Source: Haplosporangium gracile
Taxonomy: Eukaryota > Mortierellomycota > Mortierellomycetes > Mortierellales > Mortierellaceae
Length of the DNA: 34,172 nt
Direction of reading: 5' to 3'
NCBI GenBank assembly: GCA_015499985.1
Contig: JAAAUF010000286.1
Location: forward strand, 8,139-42,310
Of the stretch, positions 1-10,185 are shown piece by piece; within the stretch, counting starts at the first letter, position 1; each line of letters begins with the position of its first letter. The notes under the pieces were generated by a model. The model ran no database searches. It was given only the letters and a program-made list of their open reading frames with translations, and was not told the DNA's origin. The position numbers and the translations under genes are program-made.

Positions 1-280
1 CCGTCTACACTTTGATGTATGCGCGGTTTGGCTTCCTGCATTGCCACGTTTTCGTGATTTTTTCTGTTTGTGTTGGTAAAGATACAAGACCCTTTCGCTT
101 TCTTTTCTTGGCAGGGAAGGAGGAGAATGATGAGCAGATAGGAAAGAAGAGTAGAAACGGTCGAACGGGTGCCAGTCACGCGCAACCAATTGTCCATGGC
201 CTTTTTTCTTCCTCGTCAAAGCCTCTTGCATTTACACTAACGATGTGCTCTTGCTCTTGTTCTTGTAATGATAATACTAG
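1..280 (+). other. intron sequence upstream of the first visible VPS26 exon
   Basis: I see no protein-like reading frame here that resembles the VPS26 N-terminus. The stretch ends in an AG acceptor at 279-280, directly before the first recognisable exon. It is best read as the 3' part of an intron whose 5' exon lies beyond the window edge. The intron would then be at least 280 nt, longer than the others in this gene. Confidence 0.55.
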
Positions 281-1715
281 ATCAACATCCGAGTCAAGGA
301 CGGGAAGAAGGTGGAGCACAATGGCATCAAAGTGGAGTTTGTCGGAAGCATAGGTACGCATTGGGACTCAAGCACGGCGTCACTGCAAGGAAACGGCGTA
401 TTTCAATTGTCCAGCTTGCAGGACATTGTATGGAAAGGGCGCGAAAGCTGACCAATTGCTTTTCATTCTAATTTGTTCCTTTGTAGAAATGTTTTATGAT
501 CGCGGAAACCATTACGAGTTCAGGACGATGCAGCAAGAGTTGGCAGTGCCTGGTGAGCTTCGCACTAACACCAGCTTTGACTTTGAGTTCAGGAATGTGG
601 AGAAGCAGTACGAGAGTTATCATGGAATCAATGTCAAGCTGAGGTATGCAACAGAAGAGAACGCACGGAAGGATGGCCATCTATTTCTATACATCTATTT
701 GGTGAAGAGAGAGAGAGAGAGAGAAAGGAGAGAAAGCAATTTCTGGCTTTGAGGATGATGTCAGTTCACGGTGGCCAAGGTACTAATTGAATTGATGAAA
801 TGATCTGATTAGATACTTTGTTCGTGTGACGATTCTGCGTCGTTTGGCGGATGTTGTCAAGGAGCAGGATATCTGGGTTCACTCGTATGTGATGCCAGCC
901 GACGGCAACAACTCGATTAAGATGGAAGTCGGTATCGAGGATGCTCTCCACATTGAGTTTGAGTACAACAAGTCCAGGTAAGCGTCAGCTTTTGAGTATA
1001 CCTTCATCAAGGACCGACGTATAGAGAGGCCCAATTGACCTAACCAATGAATGCTTGATCTCCTCCTTTGACGGATAGGTATCATTTGAAAGATGTGATT
1101 GTGGGCAAGATTTACTTCTTGCTGGTTCGCATCAAAATCAAGCATATGGAGCTTTCGATTATTCGACGGGAAACCACAGGAGCGCCACCCAATCAGTACA
1201 ACGAAAGCGAGACGATCACAAAGTTTGAGATTATGGATGGCGCACCCGTCCGTGGTGAGACCATCCCTATCCGTCTCTTCTTGGGAGGTTTTGAGCTCAC
1301 CCCCACCTTCCGCGATGGTAATTATGGAATTTTTTTCATGACGGGAGCAGACAGCGGAAAGTAATGATTGATGCAATGTGACACACACACACACAGGACG
1401 ATGTCATTCTAACGCTGATATTTCTCGATTGCTAATAGTCAACATGAAGTTCTCTGCGCGGTACTACTTGAACTTGGTTCTTGTGGATGAGGAGAACCGT
1501 CGGTACTTTAAGCAGCAGGAGATCACCATTTTCCGTCGCCAAGGTAAACACTCACTTTTGTTGGTTGTAGTCTTCATGTTTTACCAATTCGTGTTGTTCT
1601 ATGTAGTGCGTGCTGACACGTCAATTGAACTTTTTTTTTTTCACTCTCGATAATAGTCGATGATGAGGCTACGAACGACAACCCATTGCAGATCCAGCCC
1701 AACGAGTCTTTGTAA
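281..1715 (+). CDS. VPS26: retromer subunit Vps26 (5' partial)
   Basis: This is the arrestin-fold subunit of the retromer cargo-recognition trimer (Vps26-Vps29-Vps35), which recycles receptors from endosomes to the Golgi. Visible exons are 281-353, 487-643, 813-977, 1079-1317, 1439-1543 and 1657-1715. All junctions are GT/AG and phase-compatible, giving 265 codons and a TAA stop. Family-typical stretches are VKDGKKVEHNGIKVEFVGSI, the MFYDRGNHYEF segment, the YHLKDVIVGKIYF strand pair, and GETIPIRLFLGGFELTPTFRD near the C-terminal arrestin lobe. Vps26 proteins usually have about 300-330 residues, so roughly the first 45-60 are missing to the left. The introns carry simple repeats, (GA)9 and an AC run. 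The coding part is intact. The identification is secure; only the 5' end is unknown. Confidence 0.95.
707..724 (+). repeat. (GA)9 microsatellite in VPS26 intron
   Basis: Nine GA units lie inside the intron between the exons ending at 643 and starting at 813. It is not coding and is likely to vary in length between strains. Confidence 0.9.
1381..1395 (+). repeat. (AC)n microsatellite in VPS26 intron
   Basis: An uninterrupted AC dinucleotide run of 15 nt lies in the intron between exons 1079-1317 and 1439-1543. Confidence 0.9.
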
Positions 1716-2097
1716 ACCAACAGGAGCGAAGAACGCAAAAATCAACTCTTCAAGATTACCCCTCTACCAAATTGCGACCCGCAGACTGATTTGCAAGTGT
1801 TCGTTCTGTCCTCCTTTTCCTCTTTTATGCTGTGAAAATAAAAAAACAACAACAAATGTATTCCATATTAGAACACGGGACGCTGTTGAGTCGCCGTCTC
1901 TTTTTATCCTTTGAACGTAGATGAAGTCGTCAAAAAAAAAAAAAAAAAAAAGACCGGCAACTCCTAGTTTTATCGTTTATTTCACATAAAAAAAAACGAG
2001 TAAATCGTTAGTCAGGGAATAACTTAAGCGCTCGATTTATTAAATGCGATATTAAAAAAAATTCAAGGACAAGGTGAAAATACTTACATAAATCGGA
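1716..2097. other. VPS26 3' UTR and intergenic spacer
   Basis: This is the spacer between the VPS26 stop and the downstream end of the minus-strand pseudogene. It holds a candidate polyadenylation hexamer at 1837-1842, a run of 20 A at 1932-1951, and AT-rich sequence to about 2060. I see no reading frame or RNA gene. If the pseudogene came from a TnpB/Fanzor element, the element's 3' boundary and any guide-RNA scaffold would fall here, but I see no diagnostic structure. Confidence 0.6.
1837..1842 (+). terminator. candidate polyadenylation signal of VPS26
   Basis: AATAAA lies 122 nt after the VPS26 stop codon and is followed by A/C-rich sequence. This is a typical place for a eukaryotic poly(A) signal. 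Confidence 0.4.
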
Positions 2098-5000
2098 CTA
2101 AATCCGAGTCCAACAGAGCTCCTGGTTGAAGTCGTTTGGAGAGTCATTGTCCAGCAAGCGACGACGTGCTGGCGATAGTGGGGCGAGCGACCGGGGGCGC
2201 AATGTTCTGGAGTAAGGTGACAGTGTGTTCTGGTCCAGAAGCAAGGACATACCGAGAATTTCAATATTCATTGCCGTGTTTGTGTCTCTCCCGCGTTTCG
2301 TGTACAGGCCACGAACGAAATACACATCGGGCTTACGCACTCCACCAGCCCGTTCACGTTCACAACCTTCCACGCACCGTTCACGTATCGATGCGTTCTA
2401 GCAAACCGCACGTGCCAAAAACAAAACGGGGAGATCTTGAAGGTGCAACTCTCCTGTCATCAATACTGGGCAGGCAGCTCGGTGTTGCTCAATAATCCTC
2501 TGATCCCCATACTTGCGACTGCCGCCGATACTGCTTCCAACCCCGACTCCCTCAGTGCCGATAAACATAAGTGGCATGATCCTCTTCTTGTGGTGCATAC
2601 ACGTTGTCGGGTACTCGAGACCTTTTCCTGTCCAGGCGAAGTAGTGAAATGTTCCACAGGCGCTGCGAGCACCGTTTGTTGGATCAACGCAGGAGAGAAA
2701 AGACTCTAGATCCGCAGGCGGGATGTTGTAATCCATATGCCGATAAATAAAAGTTTCCGCTTGCAGGAACGAAGTGTCGAATAGTGGAGGGTTGGAAAAA
2801 GGAATCGGGTGGGACGTTGTTGAGGTCGAGTGGGATGCATTAAGTAAAGAAGTGTCCTGGTGCCGGTGAACTAGAAGCGAACTCCTGTGCAAGCACATAC
2901 CAAATTCAAGAGTTGGAACTTCAGATTCCAGGCGTGTGAGGCAGGCGTCCTCCAATATCCAGTTTGCGTACCCAAAAGCAAACGGATCAGGTTCTGTGTA
3001 ATGAGACGCCTGAAAAGTTGAGGCCGACATGGCAAATTCGAGTTCCGAGAGGTTGATGTCGAGAGCAGGGTGTGACGGGACGGTCTTGTACGATAGTTTT
3101 GGTGCTGCCACAAAAAGAAAAATATAGGAGCGTGGGTTAGTACAAGCATCGGCAGATTAATTAAATCGACAATTCAACTTGCAATAAATATTTCTCAGAC
3201 ACGGAGCTTACAATCAGCGACTGTTTTGACCTGACGCCTCTCGGAGGCGGCAACTATTGTCCAAGCACGCTTTTGCCCCAACTCGAGACGGTGACGATCC
3301 TTAATCCTAGTCGGACTCATTTCGAATGCCCGAAGTACTCCTCTGTGCTGTCTTCTGATGTACTGAGCCTCCTCCACCTCGGCGACTGTCCGAGCATTAT
3401 GTATGTTATTGTCCGACAGTTAGCCATTTCTATCCCGCACCGACTTGTTTTTTTCCTCGCGCAAAGAAGCCTCTCGTCGTCGCGTGATCGTCCTGGATCC
3501 ACTGATCTCTCGAATCTGAGGAGCCGTAAGCTTCACGGGCTTGTTGAACTTGATGGTGTTGAGGAGTTGTTGCTTGGGCAAGGTTGAATCATATTTCGCC
3601 AGAAGTTGCTGCTTCGTTCCCGCTTGACTGTTGTCTTCCGCAAAATTATCCTGAGCCATCACTGACCCGTGCTCCTCAAACTCAACACCCTCCATCGGCT
3701 CTCCGTCATCGTCCTGAAAGCAATCGTCGTCAGCTAAAAATGACAGCGCAATAATATTTAGTACATTTTAATGGATATAGAAGACTACATAGCAATTACA
3801 AACGCACTTGCACTTGTAACATACCTAGCAGATGATACCTTCTTTTCAATTCCAGCATTGTGTTCCATTTGCTCGGGGCCGTCAGAGACATACACTTCAG
3901 TCCTCGATCAGTACTCCCGACTGCCAATTCTGAGTTCCGCTCCTCCACTTGAGAAAGAAGTCCGCTGGCTGACATTGTCTCCACAAAGTCGTGGGTTCCG
4001 GGATGTTCAAGTGTTGGATATGATGGTGGCGGGGAAGACGAGGGCGCATTCGTGGTCGTTGTTGAATTAGGAGCTTTGGCAAGGCCGTTGTAGAAGTAAT
4101 TGTACCGATGACTGACTCTGACCTGGTGCTCTAGAGAGAGGGTATCGAACCACAAATCTCGCACAGTACGACGGGCATCCTGCAGTTCCTCATATAGCTC
4201 AAGTCGTCCCTCCTCAGATCCACTGCAAACTTTGAGTATCTTGGTCATATCTGTCTGACTCTTTCTGCAGACTTGAGCTGGTTGTTCAGTGGACGAAGCT
4301 CAGATCCCAGGTCGGCAATTGTTGCTTTCATTTCCTGAGCTGCGGGTTTGACCTGTTGCTGGGTCATGTAATACTCATGAAGTGCCCTTGCCCAACTGAT
4401 TGATCCCGGTGGTCGTTGCTTTTTTGCACGTTTTTGATCATACGCACTGTGAATGGAATGTTGGTTGTCTCCATCCGGAACCAGTCGTCCTTGGAGTCGA
4501 ACTGTAAATTTGTCGATGTAGGTAAGCCCAGAGTAAAAAATGTATGAGATGTCGGTTAGATATAGTTCATAACCACATTGAACAGTTGTTCAAACGTCCT
4601 TGTGCTTTGAAATCAATACTTATTTGTACGAGAACTCCAGACCGCGACTGTTTCTGCTCTAAATTGAAAAACGCGTGAATCTCTCGTTGTTGATGTTGCG
4701 GGACAGTTTAAGCCGCCCAACAGATGAAATGAGGAATCCACTATTTGGATTATACACGTTGAATCGTCTAGGTTATCGGCCATAAAGACTGCGACAATAT
4801 CCGCCACGCTCCTGTGATCCCGTTCTGAGCACTTGTTGGCATCAAACAGTTCATCTCGAACATGCTTCCAAATGATATCGCCGTTGACATCGGGATCCTC
4901 CAAAAGAGTCCTGGCCACTGCCACAAGTACCTTCAGTTGCCGAGCCGTTGGTTCCTTCACGGGCGGACCTATTAATGCGAGAGTATAGTATGCAGCAAAA

Positions 5001-8000
5001 GATGTTTTAGTACTTACATAATTAGTCAGTGTTCATTAATGGTATGATGAAATACAGCTGATAAAGGTACCTGTAGCCTGTAGTGTGAGTAGTGAGATTC
5101 TGTCCAGCAGTTGACACCGAATCCATTTCTGTGGGTCCAGTAGTATTAGGACCATCACTCTCCGTGTGGGCTGCAGTTCCAATGTCCTCCATATTTGAGT
5201 CATCGTCCAAGTCTGAATTCTCATCAGAGTCCGTATCATCATTCGCTTCCGAGTCATTGTCAGAGTCCAAGTCATAGTCTGAGTCCGAGTCGTCGTCCGA
5301 GGGAAAATCTTGGTCAGCGAAGGTGTCACCAGAGTGACTGGTCAAACCATTTTGATCATTCAGCTGATGATTGGGCTTGGCATTCTGGTGGTCCTCGATC
5401 ACGTCTAGCACAACGATGATTCGGCTGAGCCGTCGCTCGTGTGCGGTATTGAGCGACAGGGCATGGTTGAGTTGTCACAAAAGATCCTTGTGCCTATGCC
5501 TCCACGGTTTCAGAGATCTCTGACGCCGTTGACTCTTCCACTACTTCTTCTCCTGACGCTTCTCAGCCTTCACCTCCGCGAACTTCAGTTTCCTCTCCTT
5601 GTGACGCGTAACTTTCGTAGGCCACACCCACAGTTTGATAACGTACTTCACTCTGTCGTGCAACTTGGGGTAGAGGGATCCTTTCCAGATCCATGCGATC
5701 GTGGCTGCATGCTCTCGATAAAAGGTATTGCACGACTCCGACAGACCTTTGACATCCACCGTGCACGCAGTCGCCTGCGTTTATTGAGTAAGCACCGGCG
5801 CATGGGAAGATCCCTGGCCTTCCGTCCCGTCGTCATCAACAGAGCCGATCATCGATATGCAGGAATCCCAGAGCGGGTGTAGCGAAAGTAGGGCTTGCAG
5901 AGTGTTCTCATCGATGTTATCATAGCTCCCAACGGTCCTGCACGACATGTAGGCATTGAAGTCCTGCGTCAACACTGTCACCGTATCTGGCTTCCACCGC
6001 TTCCCGAGATCGCGTTCGACCTTGACCTGAAAGGTAGGTGTAATAAGTTCAGTAAGTATCGATGTGTTTTGAGCGAAATATGGGTGGTCGATGGTGAAGG
6101 TATCAGGCAGAAGTCGTTTCAGGTCCACTGTAGACTTTTCCTCATAAAGCATCCTCTGGCACAGCTATTGATCAGAGTAATATACATACGTGAATACTCA
6201 CAAACATATAAGAGATACGAGATAAAGAGGTAATTGTCAAACATCAAAGTCACAAATAAACTTACAGCAACAGCCATCTTCAGCGTAGCAGCAGAAACTT
6301 CATCCTCGTAATCCGTAAACGGTCTCTGACGGAATCCAGCGGTTCGCAAATCTTCCTTCAACAGTGCTCTAAATCTGGTCGTATAATCTGTCGAACGGTT
6401 GCACTGCAGGTCCTGATAACTTGATCCTTCTTATTCACTCCTGTCTCCTCATGGGACTCGTCAGGGTCTTGGGGGTCTTCAGGATTATATGGGTCAGCAG
6501 GCTCTTGCGGCGCATCACCGGACATAATATTCCAGACACCATCCAGGTGCATCCTGACCATCTCCTCGTATATCAACACAGCAAACCCTTGATTTTCTGG
6601 ATCAAGAATACGACGAGTGTGTGTAGCGTCCAGTTGTTCCTCCACTCGCCCAGTCAGACTCCGGAGTTTCTCGGCCAAACCCTTCATGGAGCCAGGAAAG
6701 GCTTTTGTCCTGATAAGCTCTTTGTTTTCAAATTCGGTGCGGGCTCGTTGGATAATGCTAGCTTTTGTGTCCGTTCCACGAAACCTCTTCCTGTCTGCAG
6801 ATTCAAACCCCTTCATCGCCTGTTCCTTGAGATGTGGGAGGCTGTCAAATAGTTAGATAGAAAGAACAAAAAAAATATTAGGGGATTATACGGGCATAAA
6901 TTATGATAGCATTGTTCCTCATGGTTTGTACGGTACAGTGACACATACCAGAGCTCCTTGTACTCGGCAATGCAATCTTCTTTTGTAATATCTGAAAAAT
7001 TGAGACGCGGTCGTTGCGAACCTGGTCGCTCCTTGCGTCGATATCGAGCTCTGGGGTTCAACTCTTTCTGCTCTCCTTCTTCCAAATCGCTATCGCTGTC
7101 GCTGTTCCCCCTGGTACCCCCGTCGCTGTGATTCGAGTTCGAGACTGCATTCATTTTTACCACGTTGACGCTCTGGTCTATCAATAGGTCCATAGAAATA
7201 TCTGGGTGCACTGATTCCAGATCTATTGGCATCGACGACAGGGAGTTGGATCGTGAAACGTCAAAATGTCTGGAAATCGCATGCAGAACTCCAACAGCGG
7301 TACGTGGGTTCGGCTGGGTGTAGTCGAGAAGAGCCACTCTTGTAGAAAAGAGGTAAATGTCGATGCAAAAAATCTCCGAGAGGTGCCGTAGGAGTAGAGG
7401 TCCTGGGAGCAAAGGTACAAGGATCGGAGAGTTTTGTGTGTGGATTTGTAGCTGGAGGTGTGTAGTGATGGCGCAAGAGCAAGGAGAGCTACAAGTGACG
7501 CAAGGATTTGGGACTCCTCTGATCCACTGACAACCCTCTCCGACAAAAGAACTCTCCTACGGGCCGTGTCTGCTCGTCTGATAAGAGCTTCTGTCTGCGA
7601 GAATGGCTGCAACTTGTAGCCTATCCTGCAAAATGTCGTCCGGCCTGTCTCTGTTGATGAAGAACTCTGCAAGCTCCAAAAGCCCCTCATCCTCCACAAA
7701 CGATATGAACACATCAGCCTACAAAGAGGATTGGCAAAGAGGCGAATGTTAGAATGAGACGCGTTGATCAAGGGACACTGTCGAGAACATCAATCGCAAT
7801 GCGCCTTTGAAGCATACCCTCGGGCAATTTGCATCCATCTTGTTTTCCTCAGCAGGGCGCGACGTCAAATAAAGCTGGTCGATCTGTTGAGGATCGAAAG
7901 TTGTTCGATAGAAGTGCTGTCGACAAAAGATTCTGAGAGATAAGGTATGATGAAAAACAAAAGGGCACAATGGTCCTTTGAAAGTAACGCAGAGACTACC

Positions 8001-8028
8001 TTTGAGCAAGTGCAACAAATGGATGCAT
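2098..8028 (-). pseudogene. decayed multi-exon gene with a TnpB/Fanzor-like RuvC C-terminus
   Basis: The 5' end is clean: exons 8000-8028 (starting MHPFVALAQ), 7818-7932 and one starting at 7718, all phase-compatible. Further protein-like exons follow, with good introns near 6850-6950, 6155-6266, 4973-5012, 3734-3824 and 3105-3211. An Asp/Ser-rich acidic linker lies at 5184-5303. The frame is broken by in-frame stops at 7557 (TAG), 5781 (TAA), 5541 (TAG), 5475 (TGA), 5022 (TAA) and 3420 (TAA). Frame changes occur near 6400, 4255, 2445 and 2325. The last segments carry a glycine-rich FIGTEGVGVGSSI stretch, a zinc-knuckle-like region and RDTNTAMNI, matching the zinc ribbon and RuvC-III motif of the TnpB/Fanzor nucleases. 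The N-terminal 1,000+ codons I do not recognise. Neighbouring genes are intact, so sequencing error is unlikely to explain all the breaks. Two adjacent decayed genes remain possible. Confidence 0.6.
2263..2446 (-). other. zinc-knuckle and RuvC-III-like remnant of the pseudogene
   Basis: This is the diagnostic part of the pseudogene. Reading the minus strand in the frame entered near 2445 gives SPFCFWHVRFAR and then VECVSPMCIS. These resemble two zinc-binding knuckles, but the first cysteine of the first pair is replaced by serine. After another frame change near 2325 comes YTKRGRDTNTAMNI; the codons for RDTNTAMNI are 2263-2289. In TnpB, Fanzor and related RuvC nucleases the zinc ribbon lies directly before the RDxNAAxN motif, whose Asp is catalytic. 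Order and spacing agree. The family call is inferred from motif recognition only. Confidence 0.55.
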
Positions 8029-8192
8029 AACATAAAAAATAAATCAAGACACGTAAATTTCACTATGAGAACTGTAGGTTCCCGCTATGCAAAGTATGAA
8101 AAAAGGTCTCTCGAGATATGTACATGGTGCAACCGTTCTTCGCCGCCGCTACTGTGACGATTGATTTGTTGTTGAGAGATCGAACCAGGCGC

Positions 8193-8859
8193 TTACTTCT
8201 GACCGTAGTCCTCTGCGAACTGCATCTCCATGTTCTAAGAAAAAAAATTAGTATCGACAATAAAAAAAAATGCCAATAAAATGAACAAACACTTTCCTCA
8301 ACAACACAGCAGAGGCAACCCAGCTACTACTTACAATTCTACCGTTTGATGATAACCCTAGCCACTTCTGTAGGTTGGAGTTCTTGAGACCCTCCTTGCC
8401 GTTCACAAAAACGTTACTCAGTGAAATAGAAGTATCGCCAATCTTGTCATTAATCAAAGGATCCCTATCCGCAGCCTTAACATAAAGCTTACCTTGACCC
8501 GGGTGGACATAAAAGCAAAATGTCTGGTTGAAGACCAGGTTGAGGCCCTTGGCTTGCTTGAATCGTTGTTTGTAAGACATTTCGAGCCAGAGTTCGAGAA
8601 AGGAGTCGGATTTCCCAAAGAGAGCCTTATCGGTTAGGTTCATGGCCTTGCTCAGTTTGACGTAGAGCTGGCCTTTGCGGAGTGAAGCTGCGATGGAGGG
8701 ATGTTCGGGATTTGTTTGTGAGGAGAGGAAGGGAGAGGCAGAGTGGAGGCAGCTGGCGGCGTCGTCGTGGTTGGGGTCGTATTCTTCGGCGAGGGTTGGG
8801 GCGGCAGCGACCAGGGTGGTGGGAGCCAGGAGCATGGCTGTGATGGTGATGAACTTCAT
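8193..8859 (-). CDS. small secreted C2-domain protein, divergent copy
   Basis: There are two exons, 8335-8859 and 8193-8234, giving 188 residues with a phase-0 junction. The N-terminus is a secretory signal peptide (MKF followed by a hydrophobic run ending near ALA/AAAP). A C2 domain fills the middle, with the GQLYVKLSKAMNL first strand, KSDSFLELWLE, FCFYVHPGQGKLYVKAADRDP and NDKIGDTSISL. C2 domains bind Ca2+ and phospholipids through loop aspartates. Here the usual SDPYVE loop reads SDSFLE and the FDET loop reads FNQT, so Ca2+ binding may be weakened. Before the domain it has about 20 extra residues compared with its neighbour. The short last exon ends MEMQFAEDYGQK, homologous to the last exon of the gene at 9498. 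It lies head-to-head with that paralogue. Confidence 0.85.
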
Positions 8860-9497
8860 GTCTCGAGGTCTGACGGAACGGAGGCTCAGGAAGTATTAAA
8901 CGGATGGGCGTTGAGGTAAGAGAAACGACTCGGGGTCACTGACAAAAGGGCCTGGTCAGCTGATTTCCAAAGAATGTGTCATTCACGTCGTTGCTTGGAA
9001 ACGCGTCCACGGTCGCGTTTGTCCTTTGTGATGTGGCTGTGATCATCCCTCAGTGACTGCGTGAGTCAATCAATCATTGGAGAATTCTTTTATCAACGCT
9101 ACCCTGTGTCACATAAATTTTCATGTGAGTCCCTCCCTCAAACGACTATCTCGTATCAAAAAATTGAGTGTAGCCGACGACAAAAAAAAAATCCAGCTCA
9201 GCTTGGAATCGGATCCATTCTGGAAATAGATCGCCTGCATTTTCCTCGGTAATCATTACCAAGGCTACCTCATGCTACCCTATGCCAAATGTAGTAATCA
9301 TAGGAGGTAACCTTGATCCCGGTCCCACTTTGGGGGATGACATCAAAGACCAATCGAAAGATATAAAAGCCTTTTTGACTCGTTCTCTGCTTCCTTATCA
9401 ATATCCTCCTCCTGGACTTCTCATCCTCATCTTCAACCACTGATCAAGCGCACGCTCACATTCACCCCTCTCGCATAAACAAACACACACACCAACC
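8860..9497. promoter_or_regulatory. shared divergent promoter of the two C2 genes
   Basis: The 638-bp spacer between two divergent start codons has no plausible reading frame of its own. On the plus side a CCAAT box (9350-9354) and a TATA-like element (9361-9369) precede the 9498 start by about 140 nt. On the minus side a TTTAATA sequence lies roughly 35 nt before the 8859 start. Co-regulation of the pair is inferred from the arrangement. Confidence 0.5.
9350..9369 (+). promoter_or_regulatory. CCAAT box and TATA-like element
   Basis: CCAAT is at 9350-9354 and ATATAAAAG at 9361-9369, followed by a CT-rich leader up to the start codon at 9498. The two elements are close together, and the distance to the ATG suits a fungal core promoter. 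Confidence 0.5.
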
Positions 9498-10113
9498 ATG
9501 AAGTTCGCAACTCTTGTCGCCGCTCTCCTGGCACCCATCGCCGTCCTGGCCTCCGTCGCTGCCGAGACAACACATCCAGAAGTCAAGGTCGATGCCGAAG
9601 GGCTTATCAACATCTTTGCCACCAAGAAGGGCCAACTCTACGTCAAACTGAACCGTGCAACCAACCTTCGAAACAAGGACTGGGTAGGCAAGTCGGACCC
9701 CTACGTCGAGATGTGGCTCGAGAAGTCCTACAAGCAGCGGTCCAAGGACACCAAGGGTCAGAGCCCGGTCTTTGACGAGACTTTCTGTTTTTACGTTCGT
9801 CCAGGCCAGAACAAGTTGTATGTCCGTGCAGTTGATAAGGATACGTTCAGCAATGACAAGATTGGTGAGGCTACCATTTCTTTGGACGGTATTATGAGTA
9901 CCGGATCTTCTCCTTCCCAGGACTACAACCTTCCCAAGTGGCTAGGCTTGCGCAGCGATGGATCCTTGAGTAACCAACAAATCGAGAAAACGCGCATCGT
10001 TGTTGCTTCTTATTGCTCGGTTTTGGCTGAGTCAATGGTCTAACTTTTTTTTTTTTTTTTTTTTTTTATGAATAGACATGCAGATGCAGTTCGTCGAGGA
10101 CAAGTCTTCTTAA
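9498..10113 (+). CDS. small secreted C2-domain protein
   Basis: There are two exons, 9498-9969 and 10076-10113, giving 169 residues; the junction phase was checked. The signal peptide is MKFATLVAALLAPIAVLA with likely cleavage after a nearby alanine. The C2 domain spans about residues 45-140: KKGQLYVKLNRATNL, the calcium loop KSDPYVEMWLE, the FDETFCFYV strand and the second acidic loop AVDKDTFSNDKIGEA. The loop acids of a Ca2+-dependent phospholipid-binding C2 domain are retained. The C-terminus, NMQMQFVEDKSS, comes from a 38-nt last exon after a T-rich intron tract. Secretion of a lone C2 domain is unusual, since most C2 proteins are cytosolic. Its function is unknown; lipid or cell-surface binding outside the cell is a guess. 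Confidence 0.9.
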
Positions 10114-10179
10114 AAGTTCACTTCCATGAGTCCATTTTCCGTGTTGTTCTTCTTTCTTTTTTAATAGCATCTTCAATGT

Positions 10180-10185
10180 AATAAA
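10180..10185 (+). terminator. candidate polyadenylation signal of the C2 gene
   Basis: AATAAA lies 67 nt after the stop codon at 10113. Confidence 0.4.

Noticed and set aside
2093..2107. Small hairpin (TCGGA, 5-nt loop, TCCGA) at the end of the pseudogene
   Set aside because: The stem is only 5 bp and does not extend; expected by chance and too weak to call a terminator or guide-RNA element.
5439..5882. Plus-strand reading frame of 147 codons
   Set aside because: Antisense to the better-supported minus-strand pseudogene exons; Leu/Arg-rich with no domain.
2098..8028. The pseudogene stops are each one C-to-T change from a Gln or Arg codon, as RIP would give
   Set aside because: Every stop codon is one C-to-T step from CAA, CAG or CGA, so this alone carries no information; substitution context from an intact copy is needed.
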